Source: Phyllobacteriaceae bacterium (GTDB taxonomy: Bacteria; Pseudomonadota; Alphaproteobacteria; Rhizobiales; Ancalomicrobiaceae). From it: DNA of 10,438 bases. Location of the stretch: NCBI GenBank assembly GCA_012517025.1, contig JAAYVT010000561.1:1-10438 (forward strand). Reading direction: 5' to 3'. Positions 1-6,028 of this stretch are shown one piece after another. Made by a program: the position numbers and the translations under genes. The notes below the pieces were generated by a model that searched no databases, was not told the origin of the DNA, and saw only the letters and a program-made list of their open reading frames with translations. The first letter of the stretch is position 1, and each line of letters begins with the position of its first letter.

Positions 1-804
1 ATCGGCGCAGCCATTCAGGGCGGCATTCTCGGCGGCGAAGTCAAGGACGTGCTCCTCCTCGATGTGACCCCGCTCTCGCTCGGCATCGAGACGCTGGGCG
101 GCGTGTTCACCCGTTTGATCGACCGCAACACCACCATCCCGACCAAGAAGTCCCAGGTCTTCTCGACGGCGGAAGACGGCCAGACCGCGGTCACCATCAA
201 CGTGTTCCAGGGTGAACGCGAGATGGCGGCCGACAACAAGAGCCTCGGCCGCTTCGACCTGACCGGCATCCCGCCGGCGCCGCGCGGCGTGCCGCAGATC
301 GAGGTGACCTTCGACATCGACGCCAACGGCATCGTCCAGGTCTCGGCCAAGGACAAGGGCACCGGCAAGGAGCAGCAGATCCGCATCCAGGCCTCCGGTG
401 GTCTGTCGGACGCCGACATCGAGAAGATGGTCAAGGACGCCGAGGCGAACGCTGCGGAAGACAAGAAGCGCAAGGAACTGGTGGAAACCAAGAACCACGC
501 CGAAGGCCTCGCCCATTCCGCCGAGAAGGCGCTCAAGGACTACGGCGACAAGGTCTCCGCCGCCGACAAGTCGGTGATCGAGGCGGCCGTCGCCGAGACC
601 CGCAAGGCGCTCGAGGGCGAGGACGTCGAGGCCATCAAGGCGGCGGCGAACAAGCTCGCCGAAGCCCAGATGAAGCTCGGCGAGGCGATGTACGCCGCCG
701 GCCAGCAGGCCGAGGCGGGTGCCGCCGGCGGGCATGAAGAACCGAAGCGCGACGACGTGGTCGACGCCGACTTCGAGGAAGTCAAGGACGACAAGAAGCA
801 CTGA
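1..804 (+). CDS. dnaK: Chaperone DnaK (Hsp70), C-terminal part; 5' end outside the window
   Basis: The reading frame is open from base 1 and ends with TGA at 802-804, giving 267 residues. DnaK is the ATP-driven Hsp70 chaperone that binds exposed hydrophobic segments of client proteins in the cytoplasm, working with DnaJ and GrpE. The fragment starts in the last helix of the nucleotide-binding domain (IGAAIQGGILGG), passes through the interdomain linker (VLLLDV, residues 17-22) and the beta-sandwich substrate-binding domain (about 23-131, with DVTPLSLGIET and GIPPAPRGVPQIEV). It continues into the helical lid (about 135-236) and an Ala/Gly-rich, then acidic tail ending DADFEEVKDDKKH. That tail is the usual C-terminal EEVK-type signature. 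Roughly the first 365 residues are missing, judged from the family's usual 630-640. dnaJ follows 113 bp downstream on the same strand, the classic dnaK-dnaJ order. Identification is certain. Confidence 0.98.
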   Translation: MGAAIQGGILGGEVKDVLLLDVTPLSLGIETLGGVFTRLIDRNTTIPTKKSQVFSTAEDGQTAVTINVFQGEREMAADNKSLGRFDLTGIPPAPRGVPQIEVTFDIDANGIVQVSAKDKGTGKEQQIRIQASGGLSDADIEKMVKDAEANAAEDKKRKELVETKNHAEGLAHSAEKALKDYGDKVSAADKSVIEAAVAETRKALEGEDVEAIKAAANKLAEAQMKLGEAMYAAGQQAEAGAAGGHEEPKRDDVVDADFEEVKDDKKH

Positions 805-835
805 TCGAGGTGCTTCTCCCCTCGTGAGACGCGTG

Positions 836-867
836 GCGACCCGGTGTGAGGCTTCACGCCGGGTCGC
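836..867 (+). other. Strong hairpin in the dnaK-dnaJ gap
   Basis: Bases 836-849 (gcgacccggtgtga) pair with 854-867 (tcacgccgggtcgc) to form a 14-bp stem with a single G.U pair and a 4-nt loop. A second, smaller stem (ctcggg 875-880 with cccgag 888-893) follows at once. Neither is followed by a T-run, so this does not look like a full intrinsic terminator. Its place, just after the dnaK stop and about 50 nt before the dnaJ start, fits an mRNA 3'-end stabiliser, processing site or partial attenuator that would give more DnaK than DnaJ. That role is inferred. Confidence 0.6.
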
Positions 868-917
868 GCCGCATCTCGGGTTCCAGCCCCGAGCCACCCG
901 CCGAACACGGATCGACC

Positions 918-2054
918 ATGGCCAAGCGCGATTATTACGAAGTCCTCGGTGTCTCCAAGACCGCCGACGAGAAGGAACTCAAGGTCGCGTTCCGCAAGCT
1001 GGCCATGCAGTTCCATCCCGACCGAAATCCCGGCGATCAGGACTCCGAGACCCGCTTCAAGGAGATCAACGAGGCCTACGACTGTCTGAAGGACGGCCAG
1101 AAGCGCGCCGCCTACGACCGCTACGGCCACGCCGCCTTCGAGAACGGCATGGGCGGTGCCGGCGCCGGCGGGTTCAACGGCGACTTCGCCCAGACCATGT
1201 CGGACATCTTCGAGAACTTCTTCGGTGGCGACTTCGGCGGCCGCTCCGGTCGCGGCTCCGGCCGCGAGCGCGGCGCCGACCTGCGCTACAACATGGAGAT
1301 CAGCCTCGAGGAGGCCTATGCCGGCAAGCAGGTCGAGATCAAGGTGCCGACGACGGTCACCTGCGAGGCCTGTTCGGGCTCCGGCGCCAAAGCCGGCACC
1401 TCGGCCCAGACCTGCCGCACCTGCGGCGGCCACGGCCGGGTCCGCGCGGTGCAGGGCTTCTTCACCATCGAGCGCACCTGCCCGACCTGCCAAGGCCGCG
1501 GTCAGGTCATCCCCGACCCCTGCAAGGTCTGCGGCGGCTCCGGTCACAACTCGATGGAAAAGACGCTGGCGGTGAACATCCCCGCCGGCATCGAGGACGG
1601 CAACCGCATCCGTCTGGCCGGCGAAGGCGAGGCCGGCGGGCACGGCGGTCCGGCCGGCGACCTCTACATCTTCGTCTCGATCAAGCCGCACGCCTTCTTC
1701 CAACGCGACGGCGCCGACGTCTTCTGTCACGTGCCGATCTCGATGACCACCGCCGCCCTCGGCGGCATGATCGACGTGCCGACGCTGTCCGGCGAGACCG
1801 CCAAGGTGAAGATCCCGGAAGGCACCCAGTCCGGCAAGCGCATCCCGCTCAAGGGCCGGGGCATGCCGATTCTCAGGACCCGCGGCCACGGCGACCTCTA
1901 CATCCAGGTCGGTGTCGAAACGCCGCAGCGCCTGACCAAGCGCCAGCGCGAGCTGCTCGAGGAGTTCGAGAAGGAGTGCTCCAAGGAGACCCATCCCGAG
2001 GCCGCCGGGTTCTTCGCCAAGATGAAGGGCTTTTTCGACAACCTCGGCGGTTGA
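918..2054 (+). CDS. dnaJ: Chaperone protein DnaJ (Hsp40, type I)
   Basis: This encodes a 378-residue co-chaperone that delivers clients to DnaK and triggers its ATPase. The J-domain lies at residues 1-70 with the invariant HPD at 33-35. A Gly/Phe-rich segment (about 75-120) follows. The cysteine-rich zinc-binding domain carries all four CxxCxGxG repeats (starting at C149, C166, C188 and C202). The C-terminal client-binding domains follow from about 215 (AVNIPAGIEDGNRIRLAGEGE) to the end. Length is typical for a bacterial type I DnaJ and no key residue is missing. The ATG at 918 gives the standard MAKRDYYEVLGV start. The frame is open upstream to a GTG at 846, but that extension is low-complexity and unlike the family. 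It lies in the usual position behind dnaK and ahead of pmtA. Confidence 0.98.
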   Translation: MAKRDYYEVLGVSKTADEKELKVAFRKLAMQFHPDRNPGDQDSETRFKEINEAYDCLKDGQKRAAYDRYGHAAFENGMGGAGAGGFNGDFAQTMSDIFENFFGGDFGGRSGRGSGRERGADLRYNMEISLEEAYAGKQVEIKVPTTVTCEACSGSGAKAGTSAQTCRTCGGHGRVRAVQGFFTIERTCPTCQGRGQVIPDPCKVCGGSGHNSMEKTLAVNIPAGIEDGNRIRLAGEGEAGGHGGPAGDLYIFVSIKPHAFFQRDGADVFCHVPISMTTAALGGMIDVPTLSGETAKVKIPEGTQSGKRIPLKGRGMPILRTRGHGDLYIQVGVETPQRLTKRQRELLEEFEKECSKETHPEAAGFFAKMKGFFDNLGG

Positions 2055-2108
2055 GCCCGTCGCCGGTCGCCATCGCCGTCTCGACATAGTAACGTCACGT
2101 CGCCGACG

Positions 2109-2126
2109 CAGGGTCTCGCCACCCTG
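2109..2126 (+). other. Small perfect hairpin between dnaJ and pmtA
   Basis: Bases 2109-2114 (cagggt) pair perfectly with 2121-2126 (accctg) around a 6-nt loop, 27 nt before the pmtA start. No T-tract follows. It could be a weak attenuator or leader structure; with six base pairs in GC-rich DNA it could also be chance. Confidence 0.35.
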
Positions 2127-2152
2127 ACCGCCCACCCTCCCCGGAGCCTTCC

Positions 2153-2770
2153 ATGGGACAAGCGAAGAAGCGTTCCGCGACCGACGGATTCGGCCACAAG
2201 GTTCTCGACGAAGTTCGTTTTCTCAAGAACTGGATCGACAAACCGTTGATGACCGGCGCCGTGGCGCCCTCCTCGCCGCAGCTCGCCCGTCTCATGGCGT
2301 CCTACGTCGATCCCGAGCGCCCCGGCATGGTGGTGGAACTCGGCCCTGGCACAGGCGTCGTCACCCAGGCGCTGATCGAGCGCGGCATCGCGCCCGAGCG
2401 AATCGTCTCGATCGAGTACAATCGCGACTTCTGCGCCCTGCTGCGTCAGCGCTTTCCCCGCGTCCCCTTCGTCCATGGCGACGCCTACCGCATGGGTCAG
2501 GCGATCGCCGGTCACGTCGGCGAGGAGCGTCATCCGGTCGCGGCGGTGGTCTCCTCGCTGCCGCTGTTCACCCGGCCGCTGCCCGAGCGCACCCGTCTGC
2601 TCGACGAATCGTTCGCGCGGATGGAGCCGGGCGCGCCCTTCATCCAGTTCTCCTACGCCCTCGTCTCGCCGGTGCCGCACGGCGCCACCCGATTCGAGTT
2701 GGAGCGCTCGGGCTGGGTGGTGCGCAACCTGCCGCCGGCGCGGGTGTGGATCTATCGCCGCCGCGGCTGA
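2153..2770 (+). CDS. pmtA: Phospholipid N-methyltransferase, Sinorhizobium-type PmtA (phosphatidylethanolamine N-methyltransferase)
   Basis: The 205-residue protein is a class I SAM-dependent methyltransferase. The SAM-binding motif I is VELGPGTG (61-68), followed by the acidic end of strand 2 (SIEYN, E88), GDA at 109-111 and the motif IV-like SSLPLF (134-139). The N-terminal stretch FLKNWIDKPLMTGAVAPSSPQLARLMASYVD is the pattern I know from rhizobial PmtA. That enzyme adds methyl groups stepwise to phosphatidylethanolamine, giving phosphatidylcholine at the inner face of the cytoplasmic membrane. The chemistry is inferred from family membership. No transmembrane segment is seen, as expected for this peripheral enzyme. 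ATG at 2153 has a GGAG at 2143-2146, six bases upstream. Location between dnaJ and pyrF supports the call, as this order is shared by rhizobia. The fold is close to KsgA/Erm rRNA dimethyltransferases, the main alternative, but the N-terminus and gene order favour PmtA. Confidence 0.87.
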   Translation: MGQAKKRSATDGFGHKVLDEVRFLKNWIDKPLMTGAVAPSSPQLARLMASYVDPERPGMVVELGPGTGVVTQALIERGIAPERIVSIEYNRDFCALLRQRFPRVPFVHGDAYRMGQAIAGHVGEERHPVAAVVSSLPLFTRPLPERTRLLDESFARMEPGAPFIQFSYALVSPVPHGATRFELERSGWVVRNLPPARVWIYRRRG

Positions 2771-2780
2771 CCGAGGGTCG

Positions 2781-2821
2781 CCGCGGTGCGGTAGACGGCT
2801 TGGAAAGCGCCCGTGCCGCGG
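2781..2821 (+). other. Hairpin in the pmtA-pyrF gap
   Basis: Bases 2781-2791 (ccgcggtgcgg) pair with 2811-2821 (ccgtgccgcgg) over 11 positions, two of them G.U. The 19-nt loop holds a further 4-bp stem (gctt 2798-2801 with aagc 2805-2808). It begins 10 nt after the pmtA stop and ends 38 nt before pyrF. There is no T-tail, so it is more likely an mRNA stability or attenuation element than a terminator. Function is inferred. Confidence 0.45.
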
Positions 2822-2859
2822 GGTATGAACGGAACCGACATTCGTTCGGAGACGACCCC

Positions 2860-3585
2860 ATGGCCTTTCTCGCGCCCCATCCCCGCGACCGCCTGATCCT
2901 CGGTCTCGACCTGCCGTCCGTGGACGAGGCGACCCGCGCCGTCGCCGAGACACGCGGCGCCGTCGGCGTCTACAAGATCGGTTATCGCCTGCTCTTCGCC
3001 GGCGGCCTCGCTCTCGTCGAGCGGCTGGTCGGCGAAGGCGAGAAGGTGTTCCTCGACGTCAAGCTGCTCGACATCGACAACACCGTCGCCGAGGGCATCG
3101 AATCGATCCTCGCCCTCGGCGTCGACTGGGTGACGCTGCACGCCTACCCGAAGGCGATGCGGGCGGCGGTGGCGGCTCGCGACGCGGCGGCGAACGAGCG
3201 CACCAAGCTGCTCGGCGTCACCGTGCTCACCTCGATGGACGACGCCGACCTCAAGGCCGCCGGTTACGGCGTCCGCGTCGGCGAACTCGTCGAGGCCCGC
3301 GCCCGCGACGCCGTCGCCGCCGGCATGGACGGCATCGTCTGCTCGGCAGCGGAAGCGGCGCGGCTGCGCGCCGCAGTCGGCCCCGGCCTCACCCTGGTGA
3401 CCCCGGGGGTGCGCCCGGCCGGCGCGGCGAGCGGCGACCAGAAGCGGGTGTCGACGCCGGCGGCGGCGATCCGCGCAGGCGCCGATCTGCTGGTGGTGGC
3501 GCGCCCGATCCTCGCCGCCCCGAACCGCCGCGCCGCGGCGGAGGCGATCGTCGCCGAAATCGCCGAGGCATGCGAAAATCGCTGA
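2860..3585 (+). CDS. pyrF: Orotidine 5'-phosphate decarboxylase (class I)
   Basis: This 241-residue cytoplasmic enzyme converts OMP to UMP, the last step of de novo pyrimidine synthesis. The catalytic tetrad region is FLDVKLLDIDNTV (64-76), with D66, K68 and D71 in the D-x-K-x-x-D arrangement. D17 and K39 sit in the N-terminal strands (ILGLDLPS, VYKIG). The phosphate-binding parts are VTPGVRPAG (180-188), GDQKRV (192-197) and the C-terminal ARPI (214-217). The last is usually GRPI, so here Gly is replaced by Ala, while the phosphate-binding Arg is kept (R215). Length is normal for the group I bacterial family. ATG at 2860 has GGAG at 2848-2851, eight bases upstream; the frame is open to a GTG or ATG-like start further 5', but that extension has no family similarity and would overlap pmtA. 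It follows pmtA on the same strand and is closed by a strong terminator. Confidence 0.96.
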   Translation: MAFLAPHPRDRLILGLDLPSVDEATRAVAETRGAVGVYKIGYRLLFAGGLALVERLVGEGEKVFLDVKLLDIDNTVAEGIESILALGVDWVTLHAYPKAMRAAVAARDAAANERTKLLGVTVLTSMDDADLKAAGYGVRVGELVEARARDAVAAGMDGIVCSAAEAARLRAAVGPGLTLVTPGVRPAGAASGDQKRVSTPAAAIRAGADLLVVARPILAAPNRRAAAEAIVAEIAEACENR

Positions 3586-3610
3586 CGTCGATTCGTCATG
3601 TATTCACGAA

Positions 3611-3646
3611 GCGCCGCACAATGAAAATTGTGCGGCGCATTTGTTT
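3611..3646 (+). terminator. Rho-independent terminator after pyrF
   Basis: A perfect 12-bp stem (gcgccgcacaat 3611-3622 with attgtgcggcgc 3627-3638) closes on a GAAA tetraloop and is followed by atttgttt (3639-3646). It starts 26 nt after the pyrF stop. Stem, stable tetraloop and T-rich tail are all present, making this the clearest terminator in the window. It separates the dnaK-dnaJ-pmtA-pyrF block from the acetate block. Confidence 0.93.
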
Positions 3647-3666
3647 CACCGCCGAAGTATCTTTCT

Positions 3667-3880
3667 GAGTCTTAAGTAGCTATACGAAGGGCGGGCTATC
3701 GCCAAAGATTGCCGAAAGGCAAATTTCCGTCATGGCGGCTCGCGATCCGGAGCGAGTCTGCTCGTGACGCGGGGGGAATCCGGCGCAAGACGTGAAGGTT
3801 CGCTGGGGCGAGCGTGTTCATCTGCGGGTGAGCGTGTTCGAGCGGGTCTTCGTCGCGCCGGCAGACCCCATACAAGAATC
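3667..3880. promoter_or_regulatory. Cluster of GANTC (CcrM-type methylation) sites
   Basis: GAGTC at 3667-3671, GAGTC at 3754-3758, GAATC at 3776-3780 and GAATC at 3876-3880 fall within 214 bp; a fifth, GATTC, is at 3590-3594, just after pyrF. GANTC is the target of the cell-cycle methylase CcrM in alphaproteobacteria, and the sigma factor cofactor GcrA uses methylated sites near promoters. Regulation of the downstream genes by this route is inferred from clustering alone. Confidence 0.4.
3806..3839 (+). repeat. 14-nt direct repeat, two copies 20 bp apart, possible operator
   Basis: Copy one is gggcgagcgtgttc (3806-3819) and copy two gggtgagcgtgttc (3826-3839); they differ at one base. Their starts are 20 bp apart, close to two helical turns, so a protein bound to both would sit on one face of the DNA. 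A weaker third start (gagcgggtc) follows at 3840. The repeat lies 58-91 bp before the DUF485 start. An operator for a response regulator or other dimeric activator of acetate uptake is plausible, but no known consensus was recognised. Confidence 0.5.
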
Positions 3881-3882
3881 AA

Positions 3883-3888
3883 GGGAGG
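3883..3888 (+). promoter_or_regulatory. Ribosome binding site fixing the GTG start of the DUF485 gene
   Basis: GGGAGG at 3883-3888 lies eight bases before GTG at 3897. It is the strongest Shine-Dalgarno match in the window and settles the start on a GTG rather than on upstream in-frame codons. Confidence 0.85.
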
Positions 3889-3896
3889 TAATCCAC

Positions 3897-4202
3897 GTGA
3901 GTAGCGACATCGCAAAGAAAGTGCGGGCGAACCCGAAGTTCGCCGAACTGGTTCGGACCCGCGACAGTCTGAGCCTCAAGCTGACGATCGCCACGCTCGT
4001 CCTCTATTACGGCTACATCCTTCTGATCGCCTTCGACCCGAAGTTCCTCGGCATGAAGATCGGCGCCGGCGTGATGACGCTCGGCATGCCGGTGGGCCTC
4101 GTCGTGATCATCCTCTCCTTCGTCATCGTGGGCATCTACGTGAAGAAGGCCAACGCCAACTTCGACCAGTTGACCCGCCAGATCGTCGAGGAGACCAAGT
4201 GA
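3897..4202 (+). CDS. DUF485 family inner-membrane protein (YjcH-like), partner of ActP
   Basis: The 101-residue protein has a charged N-terminus (KFAELVRTRDSLSLKL, 14-29) leading into a membrane segment (about 28-46, LTIATLVLYYGYILLIAF). A short linker with FDPKFLG follows, then a second membrane segment (about 60-81, MTLGMPVGLVVIILSFVIVGIYV) and a charged cytoplasmic tail (KKANANFDQLTRQIVEETK). This is the DUF485 pattern, typified by E. coli YjcH, encoded between acs and actP. It is thought to accompany the acetate symporter, though its exact role is not established. The GTG start is chosen for its strong ribosome binding site. Its stop TGA (4200-4202) shares a base with the ATG of actP, so the two are almost certainly co-translated. 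Confidence 0.93.
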   Translation: MSSDIAKKVRANPKFAELVRTRDSLSLKLTIATLVLYYGYILLIAFDPKFLGMKIGAGVMTLGMPVGLVVIILSFVIVGIYVKKANANFDQLTRQIVEETK

Positions 4203-5884
4203 TGTCGCGTCTGAAGACCTTCCTCGCGACCGCGGCCGTCGCCGCCGCCGCGCCGACCGTCGCCCTCGCCGACGCCGTCTCCGGCCAGCTCCAGCAGCAG
4301 CCGACCAACTGGACGGCGATCGGCATGTTCGTCGCCTTCGTCGTCATGACGCTCGGCATCACCTATTGGGCGGCCAAGCAGAGCCGTTCGGCGGCGCAGT
4401 TCTACACCGCCGGCGGCGGCATCACCGGCTTCCAGAACGGCCTCGCCATCGCCGGCGACTACATGTCGGCGGCCTCGTTCCTCGGCATCTCCGGCCTGGT
4501 CTACATGTCGGGCTACGACGGTCTGATCTACTCGGTCGGCTTCCTGGTCGGCTGGCCGATCGTGACCTTCATGATCGCCGAGCCGCTGCGCAACCTCGGC
4601 AAGTTCACCTTCGCCGACGTCGCCTCGTTCCGCTTCGCCCAGACCCCGATCCGCGTGCTCGCCGCCTGCGGCACGCTGGTCGTCGTCGCCTTCTATCTGA
4701 TCGCCCAGATGGTCGGTGCCGGTCAGCTGATCAAGGTGCTGTTCGGCCTGCCCTACGACTACGCCGTCGTCGTCGTCGGCATCCTGATGATCGTCTACGT
4801 CACCTTCGGCGGCATGGTCGCCACCACCTGGGTGCAGATCATCAAGGCGGTGCTGCTGCTCGCCGGTGCCACCTTCATGGCGCTGATGGTGCTCGCCCAC
4901 TACGGCTTCTCGCCGGAGGCCCTGTTCGCCAAGGCGGTCGAAGTCCATCCCAAGCACGACGCCATCATGGCGCCCGGCACCTTCGTCAGCGATCCGGTCT
5001 CGGCGGTCTCGCTCGGCCTCGCCCTGATGTTCGGCACCGCCGGCCTGCCGCACATCCTGATGCGCTTCTTCACCGTCAAGGACGCCCAGGCGGCCCGCAA
5101 GTCGGTGTTCTACGCCACCGGCTTCATCGGCTACTTCTACATCCTGACCTTCATCATCGGCTTCGGCGCGATCGTGCTGGTCTCCACCAACCCCGACTTC
5201 CTGACCGACGCCACCAAGGGCCTCGCCGCCATCCGCGGTGGTTCCAACATGGCGGCGATCCATCTCGCCGACGCCGTCGGTGGCAACCTCTTCCTCGGCT
5301 TCATCTCCGCGGTCGCCTTCGCCACCATTCTGGCGGTCGTCTCCGGCCTGACCCTGTCGGGCGCCTCGGCGATCTCGCACGACCTCTACGCCACCGTCGT
5401 CAAGGGCGGCAAGGCCAACGAGGCCGACGAGATCCGGGTCTCCAAGATCGCCACCGTCGTCCTCGGCATCGTCGCCATCGGCCTCGGCATCGCCTTCGAG
5501 AAGCAGAACGTCGCCTTCATGGTCGGCCTCGCCTTCGCCATCGCGGCCTCGGCGAACTTCCCGGTTCTGCTGATGTCGGTGAAGTGGAAGGGCTGCACCA
5601 CCCGCGGCGCCGTCATCGGCGGCTTCCTCGGCCTGATCTCGGCCTCCGCCGGCGTCATCCTGTCGCCGTCGGTGTGGGAAGCGGTCATCGGCTTCGCCAA
5701 GGGCTCGGCCCCGATCCAGCTGTCCAACCCGGCGATCTTCTCGATGCCGATCGCCTTCATCGGCATCTGGATCTTCTCGCTGCTCGACGGCTCGGCTCGC
5801 GCCCAGGCCGACAAGGACGGCTTCGAGGATCAGTACATCCGCTCGGAGACCGGCATCGGTGCCGCCGGCGCCTCGGCCCACTGA
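4202..5884 (+). CDS. actP: Cation/acetate symporter ActP (sodium:solute symporter family)
   Basis: This encodes a 560-residue transporter that uses an ion gradient to take up acetate and related short monocarboxylates across the inner membrane. A signal-peptide-like N-terminus (MSRLKTFLATAAVAAAAPTV, ALA then D24, likely cut after A23) matches the ActP branch. About 13 hydrophobic segments follow, beginning around 37-56. Family-typical stretches are AGDYMSAASFLGISGLVY (84-101), YVTFGGMVATTWVQIIKA (199-216) and GTAGLPHILMRFFTVKDAQAARKSV (278-302). The C-terminus (DKDGFEDQYIRSETGIG) is also typical. ATG at 4202 has GAGGAG at 4188-4193, eight bases upstream; a GTG at 4199 is only five bases away and less likely. 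It overlaps the DUF485 gene by one base. Substrate is inferred from family and the DUF485 partner; closely related symporters take pyruvate or propionate. Confidence 0.94.
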   Translation: MSRLKTFLATAAVAAAAPTVALADAVSGQLQQQPTNWTAIGMFVAFVVMTLGITYWAAKQSRSAAQFYTAGGGITGFQNGLAIAGDYMSAASFLGISGLVYMSGYDGLIYSVGFLVGWPIVTFMIAEPLRNLGKFTFADVASFRFAQTPIRVLAACGTLVVVAFYLIAQMVGAGQLIKVLFGLPYDYAVVVVGILMIVYVTFGGMVATTWVQIIKAVLLLAGATFMALMVLAHYGFSPEALFAKAVEVHPKHDAIMAPGTFVSDPVSAVSLGLALMFGTAGLPHILMRFFTVKDAQAARKSVFYATGFIGYFYILTFIIGFGAIVLVSTNPDFLTDATKGLAAIRGGSNMAAIHLADAVGGNLFLGFISAVAFATILAVVSGLTLSGASAISHDLYATVVKGGKANEADEIRVSKIATVVLGIVAIGLGIAFEKQNVAFMVGLAFAIAASANFPVLLMSVKWKGCTTRGAVIGGFLGLISASAGVILSPSVWEAVIGFAKGSAPIQLSNPAIFSMPIAFIGIWIFSLLDGSARAQADKDGFEDQYIRSETGIGAAGASAH

Positions 5885-5893
5885 TCACTTCTC

Positions 5894-5918
5894 GACCGAG
5901 GCGGTTGCCGCCTCGGTC
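5894..5918 (+). other. Perfect hairpin just after actP
   Basis: Bases 5894-5904 (gaccgaggcgg) pair perfectly with 5908-5918 (ccgcctcggtc) around a 3-nt loop, nine bases after the actP stop. No T-run follows. It probably protects the 3' end of the DUF485-actP message or acts as a terminator without a U-tract. Confidence 0.65.
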
Positions 5919-5925
5919 CCATCCT

Positions 5926-5943
5926 TCGAACGGCCGGGAGCTC
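5926..5943 (+). repeat. 18-nt repeated terminator arm, copy 1
   Basis: tcgaacggccgggagctc occurs here and again at 9866-9883; in both places a ccggccgtt right arm follows within about 20 bases. Both copies lie just behind a gene on the + strand. Confidence 0.8.
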
Positions 5944-5964
5944 GCGCGAGCCTCCGGCCGTTCG
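5927..5964 (+). terminator. Second hairpin after actP, terminator-like
   Basis: An 11-bp perfect stem (cgaacggccgg 5927-5937 with ccggccgttcg 5954-5964) encloses an inner gctc/gagc stem with a gcgc loop. The tail is only ttcgtccc, so termination would be partial. The left arm is an exact copy of the arm of the clear terminator after dnaN, which supports a terminator origin. Together with the hairpin eight bases upstream, it would lower read-through into the downstream signalling gene. Confidence 0.6.
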
Positions 5965-6028
5965 TCCCTCGATCCGACCCGGCACCGCCGGAGAGGATCC
6001 GTTCCGCGTCCCGCGTCCTCGGTGACCC

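Larger units (their letters stand above)
3647..3896 (+). promoter_or_regulatory. Regulatory region upstream of the DUF485-actP genes
   Basis: This 250-bp gap between the pyrF terminator and the DUF485 start should hold the promoter of the acetate block, since transcription from upstream is terminated. It is noticeably richer in A/T than its surroundings in the first 80 bases. Seen in it: a possible -10-like ctatac at 3680-3685 without a convincing -35; a small tetraloop hairpin (ttgcc 3709-3713, GAAA, ggcaa 3718-3722); four GANTC sites; the 20-bp-spaced direct repeat at 3806-3839; and the ribosome binding site. No exact transcription start can be assigned. The coding frame of DUF485 is open upstream to 3792, but nothing supports it as protein. 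Confidence 0.6.

Noticed and set aside
846..917. GTG at 846 as an upstream start of dnaJ
   Set aside because: The extension would run through the intergenic hairpins and has no DnaJ similarity; MAKRDYYEVLGV from 918 is the family's standard start.
3672..3675. TTAA half-site of a CtrA box upstream of DUF485-actP
   Set aside because: The second TTAA at the required spacing is absent, and a lone four-base match carries no weight.
3731..3750. Possible sigma-54 promoter around the tggc at 3733
   Set aside because: No TTGC-type -12 element lies at the required spacing from a GG, so the match fails.
3792..3896. Upstream start for the DUF485 protein at 3792
   Set aside because: The added 35 residues resemble no DUF485 protein and cross the direct repeat, while GTG at 3897 has an excellent ribosome binding site.
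3889..3897. DnaA-box-like taatccacg before the DUF485 start
   Set aside because: It has two mismatches to the TTATNCACA consensus, is single, and lies between a ribosome binding site and a start codon; no origin features surround it.
4136..5881. Long antisense open frame opposite actP
   Set aside because: The translation is dominated by Asp, Glu, Gly, Arg and His with no domain; it mirrors the codon pattern of actP. The same holds for the long antisense frames opposite dnaJ, the DUF294 gene and dnaN.
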